Numbered from the stretch's first letter, positions 1 to 7,954 are shown. The stretch is 64,000 bases of DNA from JBELHR01 sp042091275 (GCA_042091275.1 JBELHR010000002.1:1-64000); one strand, 5' to 3'. Made by a program: numbers and translations. Notes: generated from the letters alone by a model not told the origin.

Positions 1-57
1 ATATCCTTTGAGCTCGGGTCGAATGCAAAGAAAACCAGAAGAGTTTCACTCTCCAGA

Positions 58-119
58 TTTTTTTATACCCTAAACCTCTCTTGAAAGTAAACTTTCGTTC
101 GTTTTAGGGTATAAAAAAA
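58..119. repeat. Nested inverted repeat
   Basis: Arms 58-74 and 103-119 are perfect 17-bp reverse complements (T7 then ATACCCTAAA, matched by TTTAGGGTAT then A7). Between them a smaller hairpin, GAAAG at 83-87 with CTTTC at 92-96, encloses the loop TAAA. The A tract that closes the outer stem runs into the 5' arm of the next terminator hairpin. It has no U tract in either direction, so it does not look like an ordinary terminator. Function unknown. Confidence 0.7.
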
Positions 120-148
120 CCGATGATAAATCATCGGTTTTCTTTTTT
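117..148. terminator. Bidirectional hairpin terminator after tRNA-Arg
   Basis: The stem AAACCGATGA (117-126) pairs with TCATCGGTTT (131-140) around the loop TAAA. A T-rich run follows on the plus strand, and an A7 run precedes it, which becomes a U tract on the minus strand. It lies a few bases past the 3' end of the leftward tRNA, so its clearest role is to end that transcript. Confidence 0.8.
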
Positions 149-153
149 TCTTG

Positions 154-227
154 TGACCTCGGCAGGATTCAAACCTGCAACCTCTTGAGCCGTAATCAAG
201 TGCACTATTCAGTTATGCTACGAGGCC
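154..227 (-). tRNA. tRNA-Arg (anticodon ACG)
   Basis: The minus strand folds into a full cloverleaf: acceptor GGCCTCG with CGAGGTC (one G-U pair), D stem GCAT/GTGC, anticodon stem CTTGA/TCAAG with loop TTACGGC (anticodon ACG), and T stem GCAGG/CCTGC. It would read CGN arginine codons after A34 is edited to inosine. CCA is not encoded. The D loop reads AACTGAATA and the T loop TTTGAAT, so the usual G19-C56 elbow pair is A19-U56 here. A strong promoter lies just upstream and a hairpin terminator just downstream. Confidence 0.95.
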
Positions 228-239
228 TGTTTGCGGGTG

Positions 240-268
240 CAAATATAAGAGGGATTGTTTAATTACAA
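240..268 (-). promoter_or_regulatory. Promoter of tRNA-Arg
   Basis: On the minus strand TTG (266-268) is separated by 18 bp from TATATTTG (240-247), matching the Bacteroidota consensus TTG-N17-23-TAnnTTTG. The box ends 12 bp before the first tRNA base. Confidence 0.8.
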
Positions 269-284
269 AAGGAAAAATACATTT

Positions 285-515
285 TTATTCGGCTAAAATT
301 TCAGCAATGATAGACTTTGCTCTTTCTTGGTCAGATTCAAAGACCAAGATCTCTACAGAGCTTGCGCGTCCTCCTAAAATAACTTCATTTACCCCAACAG
401 CAAATTTATCCTTAAGCAGACAAGCAATTCCTTCCTCTGCTAAATTTTGTTTTATTCTCTGGGCTAGAAAGCCCGATTCGGCCGTGTAAATTAAGATGTG
501 TTTTTTTGAATCCAT
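285..515 (-). CDS. DUF2007 family small protein (putative signal transducing protein)
   Basis: A 76-residue protein whose whole length resembles the DUF2007 family: an early strand (ILIYTAESG), a helix, then the segment VGVNEVILGGRASSVEILVFESD followed by a C-terminal helix, as in a small ferredoxin-like fold. No signal peptide or membrane segment is visible, so it is probably cytoplasmic. The family is labelled putative signal transducing protein in databases, but its biochemical role is not established. It is read leftward toward tRNA-Arg, which has its own promoter. A weak TATATTTA box sits upstream. Confidence 0.8.
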   Translation of the reverse strand: MDSKKHILIYTAESGFLAQRIKQNLAEEGIACLLKDKFAVGVNEVILGGRASSVEILVFESDQERAKSIIAEILAE

Positions 516-555
516 AAAATCGTTTGTTTCTTAAATATACGCTAAATATTAGCCT

Positions 556-705
556 TTACAAAGCATTTTTTGTGATATACCATCTCCATCCGATCAAAGC
601 CATTTGCCATTTTTTAGCAGAACTCATGTCTAATTGTTGTTTCCCAAAAGAGGGGAGAATCCATTTATTTAGTTTTGCTACGCTTTTAAATACTGCTTTG
701 TTCAT
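556..705 (-). CDS. 49-residue basic small protein
   Basis: A complete ATG-to-TAA frame on the minus strand encodes 49 residues, beginning MNKAVFKSVAKLNKW and ending WRWYITKNAL. It is basic and rich in Trp and Lys, with no signal peptide. It resembles from memory a short flavobacterial family of about 50 residues with the same plan (basic N-terminus, ILPS motif, C-terminal W/Y-x-T-x-x-AL), sometimes mislabelled SsrA-binding protein. It is well placed: it fills the only sizeable space between the DUF2007 gene and the next leftward gene. Function unknown. Confidence 0.65.
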   Translation of the reverse strand: MNKAVFKSVAKLNKWILPSFGKQQLDMSSAKKWQMALIGWRWYITKNAL

Positions 706-757
706 TGTCTTAAAATTTGGTCAAATATATAAAATTCCGAATTGGGTTTTCAACTAT

Positions 758-1138
758 TTACAAGGGCATAAGTTCTTCCTCTAGTTCTTTGTTAAATGGG
801 CCAACAACAGGTATGTCGTTATCGGTTCCGATGTATATTCTCGGAATGGGTTGTTTTCCTTTTAGCTCCATAGATGCGCTTCCCCTTGTGGAGCTTATAT
901 AAAGGTAGATACTAGTTATTTCCTTTTTGCTGTTGTACTCCAAGCCAGAATAGGTCATTTGTAGCCCCGTTTTTTTAAACTTATTAGAAAGGGAATCTAG
1001 CTGCTGTGAACTGTAGTTTTTGTCGATGAGTTCCACGACCATAGCGTAACGCCCCATGAGAAACTCTTGTTTTTCTTGGGAGAATCCTTTGATTAGGCCT
1101 GTAAGCAATAGAAGGCTTAAAACGATTGTTTTTCTCAT
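758..1138 (-). CDS. Exported hypothetical protein
   Basis: The start was placed at the internal ATG giving MRKTIVLSLLLLTGLIKGFSQ, a typical Sec signal peptide cleaved near Gln21; the longer frame would put extra residues ahead of the signal. The mature part is about 105 residues. Its middle (YSSQQLDSLSNKFKKTGL, then YNSKKEITSIYLYIS) resembles the short D..L...L...G+...Y......GEI..I unit found in many Bacteroidota periplasmic proteins, some linked to M56/BlaR-type peptidases. No catalytic motif is visible. It is divergent from the exchanger gene, with only 57 bp between them. Function unknown. Confidence 0.65.
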   Translation of the reverse strand: MRKTIVLSLLLLTGLIKGFSQEKQEFLMGRYAMVVELIDKNYSSQQLDSLSNKFKKTGLQMTYSGLEYNSKKEITSIYLYISSTRGSASMELKGKQPIPRIYIGTDNDIPVVGPFNKELEEELMPL

Positions 1139-1182
1139 AAGAACAAAATTATAAAAATTTTCTCGAGACAAAACTGCTTTGC

Positions 1183-1190
1183 TATCTTTG
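1183..1190 (+). promoter_or_regulatory. -7 box of the exchanger gene
   Basis: TATCTTTG matches TAnnTTTG. It ends only 5 bp before the ATG at 1196, so the transcript may start at or very near the start codon. No clear TTG is seen at the -33 distance. Confidence 0.55.
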
Positions 1191-1195
1191 TCTTT

Positions 1196-2161
1196 ATGGA
1201 TTATTTATATTTAGTAGGGGGCTTAGTGCTTCTAATCTTAGGAGGAGATTGGCTTTTGAAAGGGGCGATCTCCTTGTCGGTTCGCATAAACATACCAAAA
1301 GCGATTATTGGTATGACTGTGGTTTCTTTTGCTACTTCCGCTCCGGAATTGATTGTAAGTATCAAATCCGCTCTGCAGGGCCATGCAGATATTGCATTGG
1401 GGAATGTGGTTGGATCCAATATTGCAAACCTCGGTTTTGTTCTCGGTATTACCTTGTTGATGACAAAAATGGAGGTCGGTAGATCTTTTGTTCGTATCGA
1501 TTGGCCTATTCTGATGCTTGTCTCCGTGTTGTTATATGCCTGCTTATATTTTGACGGAGAATTACAGTTTTATGAAGGTTTGTTGTTTTTCTCTCTCTTA
1601 ATAGTCTATTTAGTTTTATACCTCAAGTTTTTTAAAAACTCAAAGATTTATAAAGAAGATCACGTCGAAGAAGAGGAAATAGACGAAGTTTCCGATTCGT
1701 CTTCCCTCTCGATAGGTTCGACTTTACTTTTTCTTTTTATAGGAGCTTTGGGGCTTTATTTTGGATCTGAATTTCTGATTGAGGGTTCTGTAAATCTCGC
1801 TTCTGCTTATGGGGTTAGTGAACGAGTTATCGGTATAACCGTCATTTCAGTAGGGACGAGTATCCCAGAATTGGCAGCATCTATTATAGCTGCAATAAAA
1901 AAGGAACGCGCAATTTCATTAGGAAATTTAATAGGGTCCAATATTTTTAATATTCTGGCGGTTTTAGGGGTGACGAGTATGATTACTCCAATTCGCGTCA
2001 GTGACGCTAGGCTTTTGACAAATGATCTTTTTTGGATGTTAGGTTTTGCTGTGGTTCTTTTGCCTTTGATCTATATGTTTACCAGAAGGGAGTTAAAATG
2101 GAAAGAAGGCTTAATCTTGTTGATTGGATATATCGTTTTTATTCTTAGTACAATACAATAA
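1196..2161 (+). CDS. Calcium/sodium antiporter (YrbG/CaCA family)
   Basis: The 321-residue membrane protein has the two inverted alpha repeats of the CaCA family. Repeat 1 has SFATSAPELIVSI and GNVVGSNIANLG; repeat 2 has SVGTSIPELAASI and GNLIGSNIFNIL. The acidic residue in each PEL motif is the expected ion ligand. About ten hydrophobic helices are separated by an acidic cytoplasmic loop (EEEEIDEVSD) in the middle. The expected role is Na+- or H+-coupled Ca2+ exchange at the inner membrane. Length is normal for the family. It is transcribed alone and ends at a strong bidirectional terminator. Confidence 0.93.
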   Translation: MDYLYLVGGLVLLILGGDWLLKGAISLSVRINIPKAIIGMTVVSFATSAPELIVSIKSALQGHADIALGNVVGSNIANLGFVLGITLLMTKMEVGRSFVRIDWPILMLVSVLLYACLYFDGELQFYEGLLFFSLLIVYLVLYLKFFKNSKIYKEDHVEEEEIDEVSDSSSLSIGSTLLFLFIGALGLYFGSEFLIEGSVNLASAYGVSERVIGITVISVGTSIPELAASIIAAIKKERAISLGNLIGSNIFNILAVLGVTSMITPIRVSDARLLTNDLFWMLGFAVVLLPLIYMFTRRELKWKEGLILLIGYIVFILSTIQ

Positions 2162-2162
2162 A

Positions 2163-2191
2163 AAAACCCGACCTCTTAGAGGTCGGGTTTT
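2163..2191. terminator. Bidirectional terminator between exchanger and glutamine synthetase
   Basis: A 13-bp perfect stem, AAAACCCGACCTC (2163-2175) with GAGGTCGGGTTTT (2179-2191), encloses the loop TTA. It separates two convergent genes and has A/T runs on both sides, so it can serve both. Confidence 0.9.
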
Positions 2192-2219
2192 GCTATATAA
2201 TTTCAAAAAGTATAGGTGA

Positions 2220-3242
2220 CTAGTACTTTTCGCTAACTGGCTTAACCGTCTTGATTATACGAGCTGCAATTTTGTATGGATCTCCATTTGAAGCTGGTCT
2301 TCTGTCTTCTAACCATCCTTTATAACCCTTTTCAACAGTCATAATTGGAATTCGGATAGAAGCTCCTCTATCAGATACTCCAAACGAGAAGTCATTGATA
2401 GAAGCAGTTTCGTGAAGTCCTGTAAGTCTTTGGTCATTGTATTCACCATATACAGCAATGTGCTCTTTTGTAACTGGACGGAAAGCTTCACAAATCTCTT
2501 CGTAAACTTCCTTAGAACCACATTCTCTCAAAACGGAATTTGAGAAATTCGCGTGCATACCAGAACCGTTCCAATCTCCTTTTACTGGTTTTGGGTGGTA
2601 GTCGATATAATAATGGTGTTTTTCTGTCAATCTATCTAGTAAATATCTAGCGATCCAAATTTCATCTCCAGCTTGTTTTGCTCCTTTAGAGAACAATTGA
2701 AATTCCCACTGTCCAGGTGCAACCTCTTGGTTGATCCCTTCAAAATTTAAACCTGCATCGATACATAAGTCTGCGTGTTGTTCAACGATATCACGTCCCC
2801 AAGTGTTTTTACCACCAACAGAACAGTAATATAGACCTTGAGGTCCTGGGTAACCACCGATAGGGAATCCTAAAGGAAGTTCTGTTTTTGTATCCATGAT
2901 AAAGTATTCTTGCTCAAAACCGAACCAAAAGTCATTATCGTCATCTTCGATTGTCGCTCTAGCATTGGAAGGGTGAGGTGTTCCGTCAGCACTCATAACT
3001 TCACACATAACAAGATATCCGTCTCTTCTGTCTGGATCTGGGTAGATTGAAACAGGCTTTAAGATACAATCCGAAGATCCTCCTGATGCTTGCATTGTTG
3101 AAGAACCGTCAAAAGACCAGTTACCTAATTCCTCCAAGGTTCCTTGAAAATCATCGTGATCTTCAACCTTAGTCTTACTTCTCATGTTTTGAGTTGGGTT
3201 ATATCCGTCTAGCCAGATATATTCTAATTTGATTTTACTCAT
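2220..3242 (-). CDS. Glutamine synthetase, type II (eukaryotic-like)
   Basis: Condenses glutamate and ammonia with ATP to give glutamine in the cytoplasm. The 340-residue length and the motifs fit GSII: the N-terminal beta-grasp with EYIWLDGY, LGNWSFDGSST, the catalytic segment FGFEQEYFI, GINQEVAPGQWEFQ with the metal-binding glutamates, NGSGMHANFS, the ATP loop LTGLHETASINDFSFGVSDRGASIRIP, and EDRRPASNGDPY near the C-terminus. It is divergent from a type III enzyme, so the cell has two unrelated-length isoforms side by side. It has no GSI-type adenylylation loop, which implies control at transcription or by effectors. Confidence 0.96.
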   Translation of the reverse strand: MSKIKLEYIWLDGYNPTQNMRSKTKVEDHDDFQGTLEELGNWSFDGSSTMQASGGSSDCILKPVSIYPDPDRRDGYLVMCEVMSADGTPHPSNARATIEDDDNDFWFGFEQEYFIMDTKTELPLGFPIGGYPGPQGLYYCSVGGKNTWGRDIVEQHADLCIDAGLNFEGINQEVAPGQWEFQLFSKGAKQAGDEIWIARYLLDRLTEKHHYYIDYHPKPVKGDWNGSGMHANFSNSVLRECGSKEVYEEICEAFRPVTKEHIAVYGEYNDQRLTGLHETASINDFSFGVSDRGASIRIPIMTVEKGYKGWLEDRRPASNGDPYKIAARIIKTVKPVSEKY

Positions 3243-3270
3243 TGTGATAGTTATTTGTGACTTATTGAGG

Positions 3271-3278
3271 CAAATTTA
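3271..3278 (-). promoter_or_regulatory. -7 box of the GSII gene
   Basis: On the minus strand the box reads TAAATTTG (TAnnTTTG), 28 bp before the start codon. No good TTG was found upstream. Confidence 0.5.
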
Positions 3279-3307
3279 TAAATAAAATTCATTTAGGGTT
3301 GTTTTTG

Positions 3308-3354
3308 TAGGGGTAATTTTATGTGAATTATCAACAACGTGTTTATAACCCCTA
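3308..3354. repeat. Inverted repeat in the glutamine synthetase intergenic region
   Basis: TAGGGGT at 3308-3314 is the exact reverse complement of ACCCCTA at 3348-3354, 33 bp apart. It lies between the promoters of the two divergent glutamine synthetase genes and could be a shared operator, but seven bases can match by chance. Confidence 0.3.
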
Positions 3355-3402
3355 AAAATTACAGGGTACTCAAATAAAAGATTATTTTTACGCTAGATAT
3401 TC

Positions 3403-3410
3403 TATATTTG
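3403..3410 (+). promoter_or_regulatory. -7 box of the GSIII gene
   Basis: TATATTTG matches TAnnTTTG exactly and ends 13 bp before the ATG. Confidence 0.65.
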
Positions 3411-3423
3411 TAAAAAATCACAT

Positions 3424-5613
3424 ATGTCAACCCAAAGATTTAACGCAATACGAGATTCGATTAATCGTTCTCCTATAAATAAGGTAGCTAACAATGCTCA
3501 AGCCTCTGAGCTTTTTGCAAAACGCGTCTTTAACAAAAAGAGGATGCGAAAGTATATGAGCATAGAAGCTTTTGAAGGGGTAATGAATGCCTCGGATAAA
3601 GGAGTGAAAATCGATCGTGGTATCGCGAGTCAAGTGGCTAGTGCTATGAAAAACTGGGCAATGGAGCAGGGGGTAACCCACTACACCCATTGGTTTCAGC
3701 CATTGACAGGTGCAACAGCAGAAAAACACGATGCATTTTTTGATTTTTCTTCTGATGGTGAAATTATCGAACAATTTGATGGTAAATCACTAGTGCAACA
3801 AGAACCGGATGCGTCGAGCTTTCCGCACGGTGGAATAAGAAATACTTTTGAGGCTAGAGGGTATACCGCTTGGGATCCCACCTCCCCAGCATTTATTTAT
3901 GGGGCGACTCTATGTATACCTACCGTATTTGTATCTTATACAGGAGAGGCTTTAGATTTTAAGACTCCACTTTTAAGAGCACTTCACGAGGTGGATAAAC
4001 ACGCCACAGCTGTTGCGAAATATTTTGATAAGAATGTTAGAAAGGTGAGTGCTTCACTTGGATGGGAACAAGAATATTTTTTAATCGATATCGCTTTAGC
4101 AGAGTCCAGACCGGACTTAGTCTTGACTGGTAGAACTCTGTTGGGGCATCCTGCAGCCAAAGGCCAACAATTAGAGGACCATTATTTTGGATCTATTCCA
4201 ACACGTGCCTTGGCTTTTATGAAAGATTTGGAATACGAATGTCTCTTATTGGGTATTCCGGTAAAGACACGTCACAACGAAGTTGCTCCCAACCAATTTG
4301 AATTGGCTCCTATATATGAGGAAACAAATCTGGCAGTTGATCACAATGCGCTTTTGATTGATTTGATGGGTAAGGTTGCTTTGCGTCATAATTTTAAAGT
4401 ACTTCTCCACGAAAAGCCATTCGACGGAATTAATGGTTCGGGAAAACACAATAACTGGTCTTTGCAAACCGATTCCGGAGTAAATCTTTTGAGTCCTGGC
4501 AAGACCCCTATGCGCAACCTTCAGTTTTTAACTTATTTTATAAACACAATAAAAGCGGTCGGAAAGTACGAAGCCCTCATGAGAGCGGGAGTTGCTTCTG
4601 CATCAAACGACTGTAGGCTGGGAGCGAATGAGGCACCACCAGCGGTTATGTCCGTTTTTATTGGGGAACAATTAACGGCGGTTTTGGCAGAGTTGGAGTC
4701 TGTTACCACAGGGAAGCTTTCGCCAAAAGAAAAGACGGATTTAAAGCTTAATGTAGTCGGTAAAATACCTGAAATCCTTTTGGATAATACCGATAGAAAT
4801 AGAACTTCACCTTTTGCTTTTACTGGAAACAAGTTTGAATTTAGAGCAGTGGGGTCCAAGGCAAATTGTGCAGATCCCATGACTATTTTAAATACTATAG
4901 TTGCCAAACAATTAAAAGATTTCAAAGTAGCAGTCGACGTCTTGGTAGACGAGCAAGGACTCAAGAAAGATGAGGCTATTTTTAATGTCTTGAGAGAATA
5001 TATAAAAGAAACAAAAAATATCTTATTCGACGGGAATGGTTATGCTGAGGATTGGATTGCACAAGCCAAGAAGAGAGGACTTTCTCATGCCTCAAATACT
5101 CCAGAGGCACTTAGGGAAAAAATATCTAAGCAGACCTTGGATCTCTATGGAGAGATGAATGTCATGAACTCTGTTGAGATTCAGGCGAGATATGAAATTG
5201 AATTGGCCTCTTATGTCAAACACATTCAAATTGAGGGGAGAACTCTTGGAGATATAGCGATGAATCATATTGTTCCCACTGCAATTCGATATCAAAATAC
5301 ATTGATTGAAAATGTCAACGGTCTAAAACAAATCTTTGGTGAAGATTTTAAAAATTTAGCGGAAGATCAAGTTAGTTTACTAAAAGAAATTTCCACTCAT
5401 ATCAAGGAAATCAGCCTTAATGTCGAGGCGATGAAGAATGCTCGAAAGAGAGCCAATTCTCTAGAAGATATGGATGAAAAGGCAATGGCCTACTGTCACG
5501 ATGTCCGTCCTTATTTTGAAACTATCCGTTATCATTGCGATAAATTGGAGTTGATGGTTGACGACGAACTTTGGCCACTAACAAAATATCGAGAATTATT
5601 ATTTACACGCTAA
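3424..5613 (+). CDS. glnN: Glutamine synthetase, type III (GlnN)
   Basis: The 729-residue length is that of GSIII, about twice the length of GSII. The N-terminal part has the GSIII-specific HYTHWFQPLTG and FPHGGIRNTFEARGYTAWDP segments. The catalytic core shows LGWEQEYFLID, TRHNEVAPNQFELAPIYE, INGSGKHNNWS, and RNRTSPFAFTGNKFEFRAVGS. The C-terminal 250 residues form the helical GSIII-C region. It makes glutamine from glutamate, ammonia and ATP. It is likely regulated by nitrogen status, sharing a 181-bp divergent control region with the GSII gene, and is followed after 35 bp by purM with its own promoter. Confidence 0.97.
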   Translation: MSTQRFNAIRDSINRSPINKVANNAQASELFAKRVFNKKRMRKYMSIEAFEGVMNASDKGVKIDRGIASQVASAMKNWAMEQGVTHYTHWFQPLTGATAEKHDAFFDFSSDGEIIEQFDGKSLVQQEPDASSFPHGGIRNTFEARGYTAWDPTSPAFIYGATLCIPTVFVSYTGEALDFKTPLLRALHEVDKHATAVAKYFDKNVRKVSASLGWEQEYFLIDIALAESRPDLVLTGRTLLGHPAAKGQQLEDHYFGSIPTRALAFMKDLEYECLLLGIPVKTRHNEVAPNQFELAPIYEETNLAVDHNALLIDLMGKVALRHNFKVLLHEKPFDGINGSGKHNNWSLQTDSGVNLLSPGKTPMRNLQFLTYFINTIKAVGKYEALMRAGVASASNDCRLGANEAPPAVMSVFIGEQLTAVLAELESVTTGKLSPKEKTDLKLNVVGKIPEILLDNTDRNRTSPFAFTGNKFEFRAVGSKANCADPMTILNTIVAKQLKDFKVAVDVLVDEQGLKKDEAIFNVLREYIKETKNILFDGNGYAEDWIAQAKKRGLSHASNTPEALREKISKQTLDLYGEMNVMNSVEIQARYEIELASYVKHIQIEGRTLGDIAMNHIVPTAIRYQNTLIENVNGLKQIFGEDFKNLAEDQVSLLKEISTHIKEISLNVEAMKNARKRANSLEDMDEKAMAYCHDVRPYFETIRYHCDKLELMVDDELWPLTKYRELLFTR

Positions 5614-5622
5614 CGTTTTTAG

Positions 5623-5630
5623 TACTTTTG
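5623..5630 (+). promoter_or_regulatory. -7 box of purM
   Basis: TACTTTTG matches TAnnTTTG, 18 bp before the purM ATG and just after the glnN stop codon, so purM-prfA need not depend on glnN transcription. Confidence 0.5.
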
Positions 5631-5648
5631 TGCTAAGAAATATAGTTT

Positions 5649-6830
5649 ATGAGTTCTGAAATTAGCAAAAGATATAGTGGTCGTGGAGTTTCTGCTTCAA
5701 AAGAAGACGTGCACGCTGCTATCAAAAACGTAGATAAGGGTCTATATCCACAAGCATTTTGTAAAATTATCGAGGATAGTTTGACAGGTGATAAAGATCA
5801 CTGTCTAGTGATGCATGCCGACGGTGCAGGTACCAAATCTTCCCTTGCGTATATGTATTGGAAACAAACTGGAGACCTCTCTGTTTGGAAGGGGATTGCT
5901 CAGGATGCTTTGATTATGAATATAGATGATCTACTCTGTGTAGGAGCAACGGATAATATTTTACTTTCTTCTACTATTGGTAGGAATAAAAATAAAATTC
6001 CAGGTGCTGTTATCAAAGCTATTATCGAGGGAACCGAAGAACTTATAAAAGATTTAGCTTCCTATGGAGTTAATATTACTTCGACAGGAGGAGAAACTGC
6101 AGATGTTGGTGATCTTGTGAGAACTATTATTGTAGACTCCACAGTGACTGCTCGAATGAAGCGCAGCGAGGTAATCGACAATGCAAATATTAAAGGAGGA
6201 GACGTAATTGTTGGTCTTGCTTCCTTTGGTCAAAGTATATATGAGAAGGAGTATAACGGAGGTATGGGATCTAATGGTCTGACTTCTGCTCGTCACGATG
6301 TTTTTGGAAAAGAGTTGATGCAGGAGTTCCCGGAGAGTTTTGATCCAGCAGTTCCTGAAGATTTAATTTACAGTGGGAGTAAATCTCTTACGGACAAAGT
6401 TGAGGGTAGTCCTTTAGATGCAGGTAAATTAGTGTTGTCACCGACACGTACTTACGCACCAATCGCAAAAGCAATTTTTGAAGAGTTGGGACGAGAGGAT
6501 ATACACGGTATGGTGCACTGTTCTGGTGGAGCACAGACCAAGGTCTTGCATTTTGTAGAAGACGTGCATGTCATCAAGGATAATTTATTCGATGTACCGC
6601 CACTTTTTGATCTTATTCAAAAGGAGTCGGGTACGGATTGGAAGGAAATGTACCAAGTTTTTAATATGGGACACCGACTGGAGTTTTATGTTCCGGAAAC
6701 TATTGCGGATCAGATTATTTCTGTTTCAAATCGCTTTGGTGTCGATGCTAAAATAATTGGAAGAGTAGAGTCTTTGGAAGGTTCAAAAAAGCTTTCCATT
6801 GTATCAGACAAAGGGCGTTTCGAGTATTAA
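5649..6830 (+). CDS. purM: Phosphoribosylformylglycinamidine cyclo-ligase (AIR synthase)
   Basis: Closes the imidazole ring of the purine precursor using ATP (FGAM to AIR). The N-terminal region has YSGRGVSASKEDV and the substrate/ATP segments HADGAGTKSSLAY and DALIMNIDDLLCVGA. The glycine-rich TGGETADVGDLVRT and the C-terminal domain with HCSGGAQTK and FNMGHRLEFYV follow. At 393 residues it is longer than the E. coli enzyme (about 345), with extra residues in the middle, and the PurM-superfamily signatures are somewhat divergent. A related AIR-synthase-fold enzyme is a less likely alternative. prfA follows after 31 bp. Confidence 0.85.
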   Translation: MSSEISKRYSGRGVSASKEDVHAAIKNVDKGLYPQAFCKIIEDSLTGDKDHCLVMHADGAGTKSSLAYMYWKQTGDLSVWKGIAQDALIMNIDDLLCVGATDNILLSSTIGRNKNKIPGAVIKAIIEGTEELIKDLASYGVNITSTGGETADVGDLVRTIIVDSTVTARMKRSEVIDNANIKGGDVIVGLASFGQSIYEKEYNGGMGSNGLTSARHDVFGKELMQEFPESFDPAVPEDLIYSGSKSLTDKVEGSPLDAGKLVLSPTRTYAPIAKAIFEELGREDIHGMVHCSGGAQTKVLHFVEDVHVIKDNLFDVPPLFDLIQKESGTDWKEMYQVFNMGHRLEFYVPETIADQIISVSNRFGVDAKIIGRVESLEGSKKLSIVSDKGRFEY

Positions 6831-6861
6831 AGAGTATTAATTTAGGATCTAAATTATTTTT

Positions 6862-7938
6862 ATGTTAGATAAGTTAAGAATTGTAAAGCAGCGTTTTGAT
6901 GAGGTTTCTGACCTGATTATTCAGCCGGATATTATTTCGGATCAAAAGCGTTATATCAAAATAAACAAGGAGTATAAGGATCTCGGAATCGTAATGGAAA
7001 AAGCCAAAGAGTACGAGCTACTTTTGGGTAATATCGAAGAGGCAAAGGAAATCATCAAAGACGGTTCAGATCGCGAAATGGTGGATATGGCCAAGATGGA
7101 AATTGACGAAGCGCAAAAGCGAATTCCTCAATTGGAAGAAGAAATTAAGTTTCTTTTGATTCCAAAAGACCCCGAAGACGCTAAGAATGTTATCGTTGAG
7201 ATTAGAGCTGGTACAGGTGGAGATGAAGCGAGTATTTTTGCGGGAGACCTCTATCGCATGTATACGAAGTTCTGTGCCGATAAATCTTGGAAGACAGATG
7301 TTGAGGACTACAGTGAAGGTACTTCAGGTGGTTTTAAGGAAATCATCTTTTCCATCAGTGGTTCGGATGTTTATGGAGATATGAAATTCGAATCTGGAGT
7401 ACACCGTGTACAAAGGGTTCCTCAAACGGAAACTCAAGGTAGAGTGCATACTTCTGCGGCTACAGTAATGGTTTTGCCGGAAGCGGAAGAATTTGATATC
7501 GAGCTCAATATGTCAGATGTCCGAGTTGATTATTTCTGTTCTTCAGGACCTGGAGGGCAGTCGGTTAACACCACTTATTCAGCGGTTAGATTAACCCACA
7601 CTCCAACTGGTCTAGTTGCCCAATGTCAGGATCAAAAGTCACAACACAAAAACAAAGATAAAGCGCTCAAGGTTTTGCGTTCTCGTCTATATGAAATGGA
7701 ATTAGAGAAGAAGTTGGCAGCTGATGCAGCCAAGCGTAACTCTTTGGTTTCCTCAGGAGATCGTTCTGCAAAGATTAGAACTTATAACTATCCTCAAGGT
7801 AGAGTTACAGAACATAGAATTGGACTGACTCTTTACGATTTACAAAATGTAATTAACGGAGATATTCACAAAATTATCGAAGAGTTAAAGCTTGCTGAGA
7901 ATACAGAAAAATTAAAGGAACTAGGAGAGGTGCTTTAA
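6862..7938 (+). CDS. prfA: Peptide chain release factor 1
   Basis: Reads UAA and UAG stop codons and triggers peptide release on the ribosome. The 358-residue protein has the N-terminal coiled helices, the PCRF domain with EIRAGTGGDEASIF, the stop-codon reading region HRVQRVPQTETQGRVHTS in which PQT (187-189) takes the place of the PxT motif, and the catalytic GGQ (231-233) in SSGPGGQSVN. It is RF1 rather than RF2 because the tripeptide is PxT and no programmed frameshift is present. It ends at a strong terminator. Confidence 0.97.
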   Translation: MLDKLRIVKQRFDEVSDLIIQPDIISDQKRYIKINKEYKDLGIVMEKAKEYELLLGNIEEAKEIIKDGSDREMVDMAKMEIDEAQKRIPQLEEEIKFLLIPKDPEDAKNVIVEIRAGTGGDEASIFAGDLYRMYTKFCADKSWKTDVEDYSEGTSGGFKEIIFSISGSDVYGDMKFESGVHRVQRVPQTETQGRVHTSAATVMVLPEAEEFDIELNMSDVRVDYFCSSGPGGQSVNTTYSAVRLTHTPTGLVAQCQDQKSQHKNKDKALKVLRSRLYEMELEKKLAADAAKRNSLVSSGDRSAKIRTYNYPQGRVTEHRIGLTLYDLQNVINGDIHKIIEELKLAENTEKLKELGEVL

Positions 7939-7954
7939 TTTTATTTAGAATATT

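Noticed and set aside
1..84. Open frames at the left edge (frame 1 to TGA at 82-84, frame 2 to TAA at 71-73)
   Set aside because: Both are short, neither shows a recognisable motif, and the frame cannot be decided without the sequence to the left.
307..489. Plus-strand frame over the DUF2007 gene
   Set aside because: Shadow of the minus-strand gene; composition and codon use do not fit.
524..784. Plus-strand 86-residue frame
   Set aside because: It is the reverse of the better-supported 49-residue minus-strand ORF and has no signature.
2339..2521. Minus-strand frame inside the GSII gene
   Set aside because: Out-of-frame shadow of the glutamine synthetase coding sequence.
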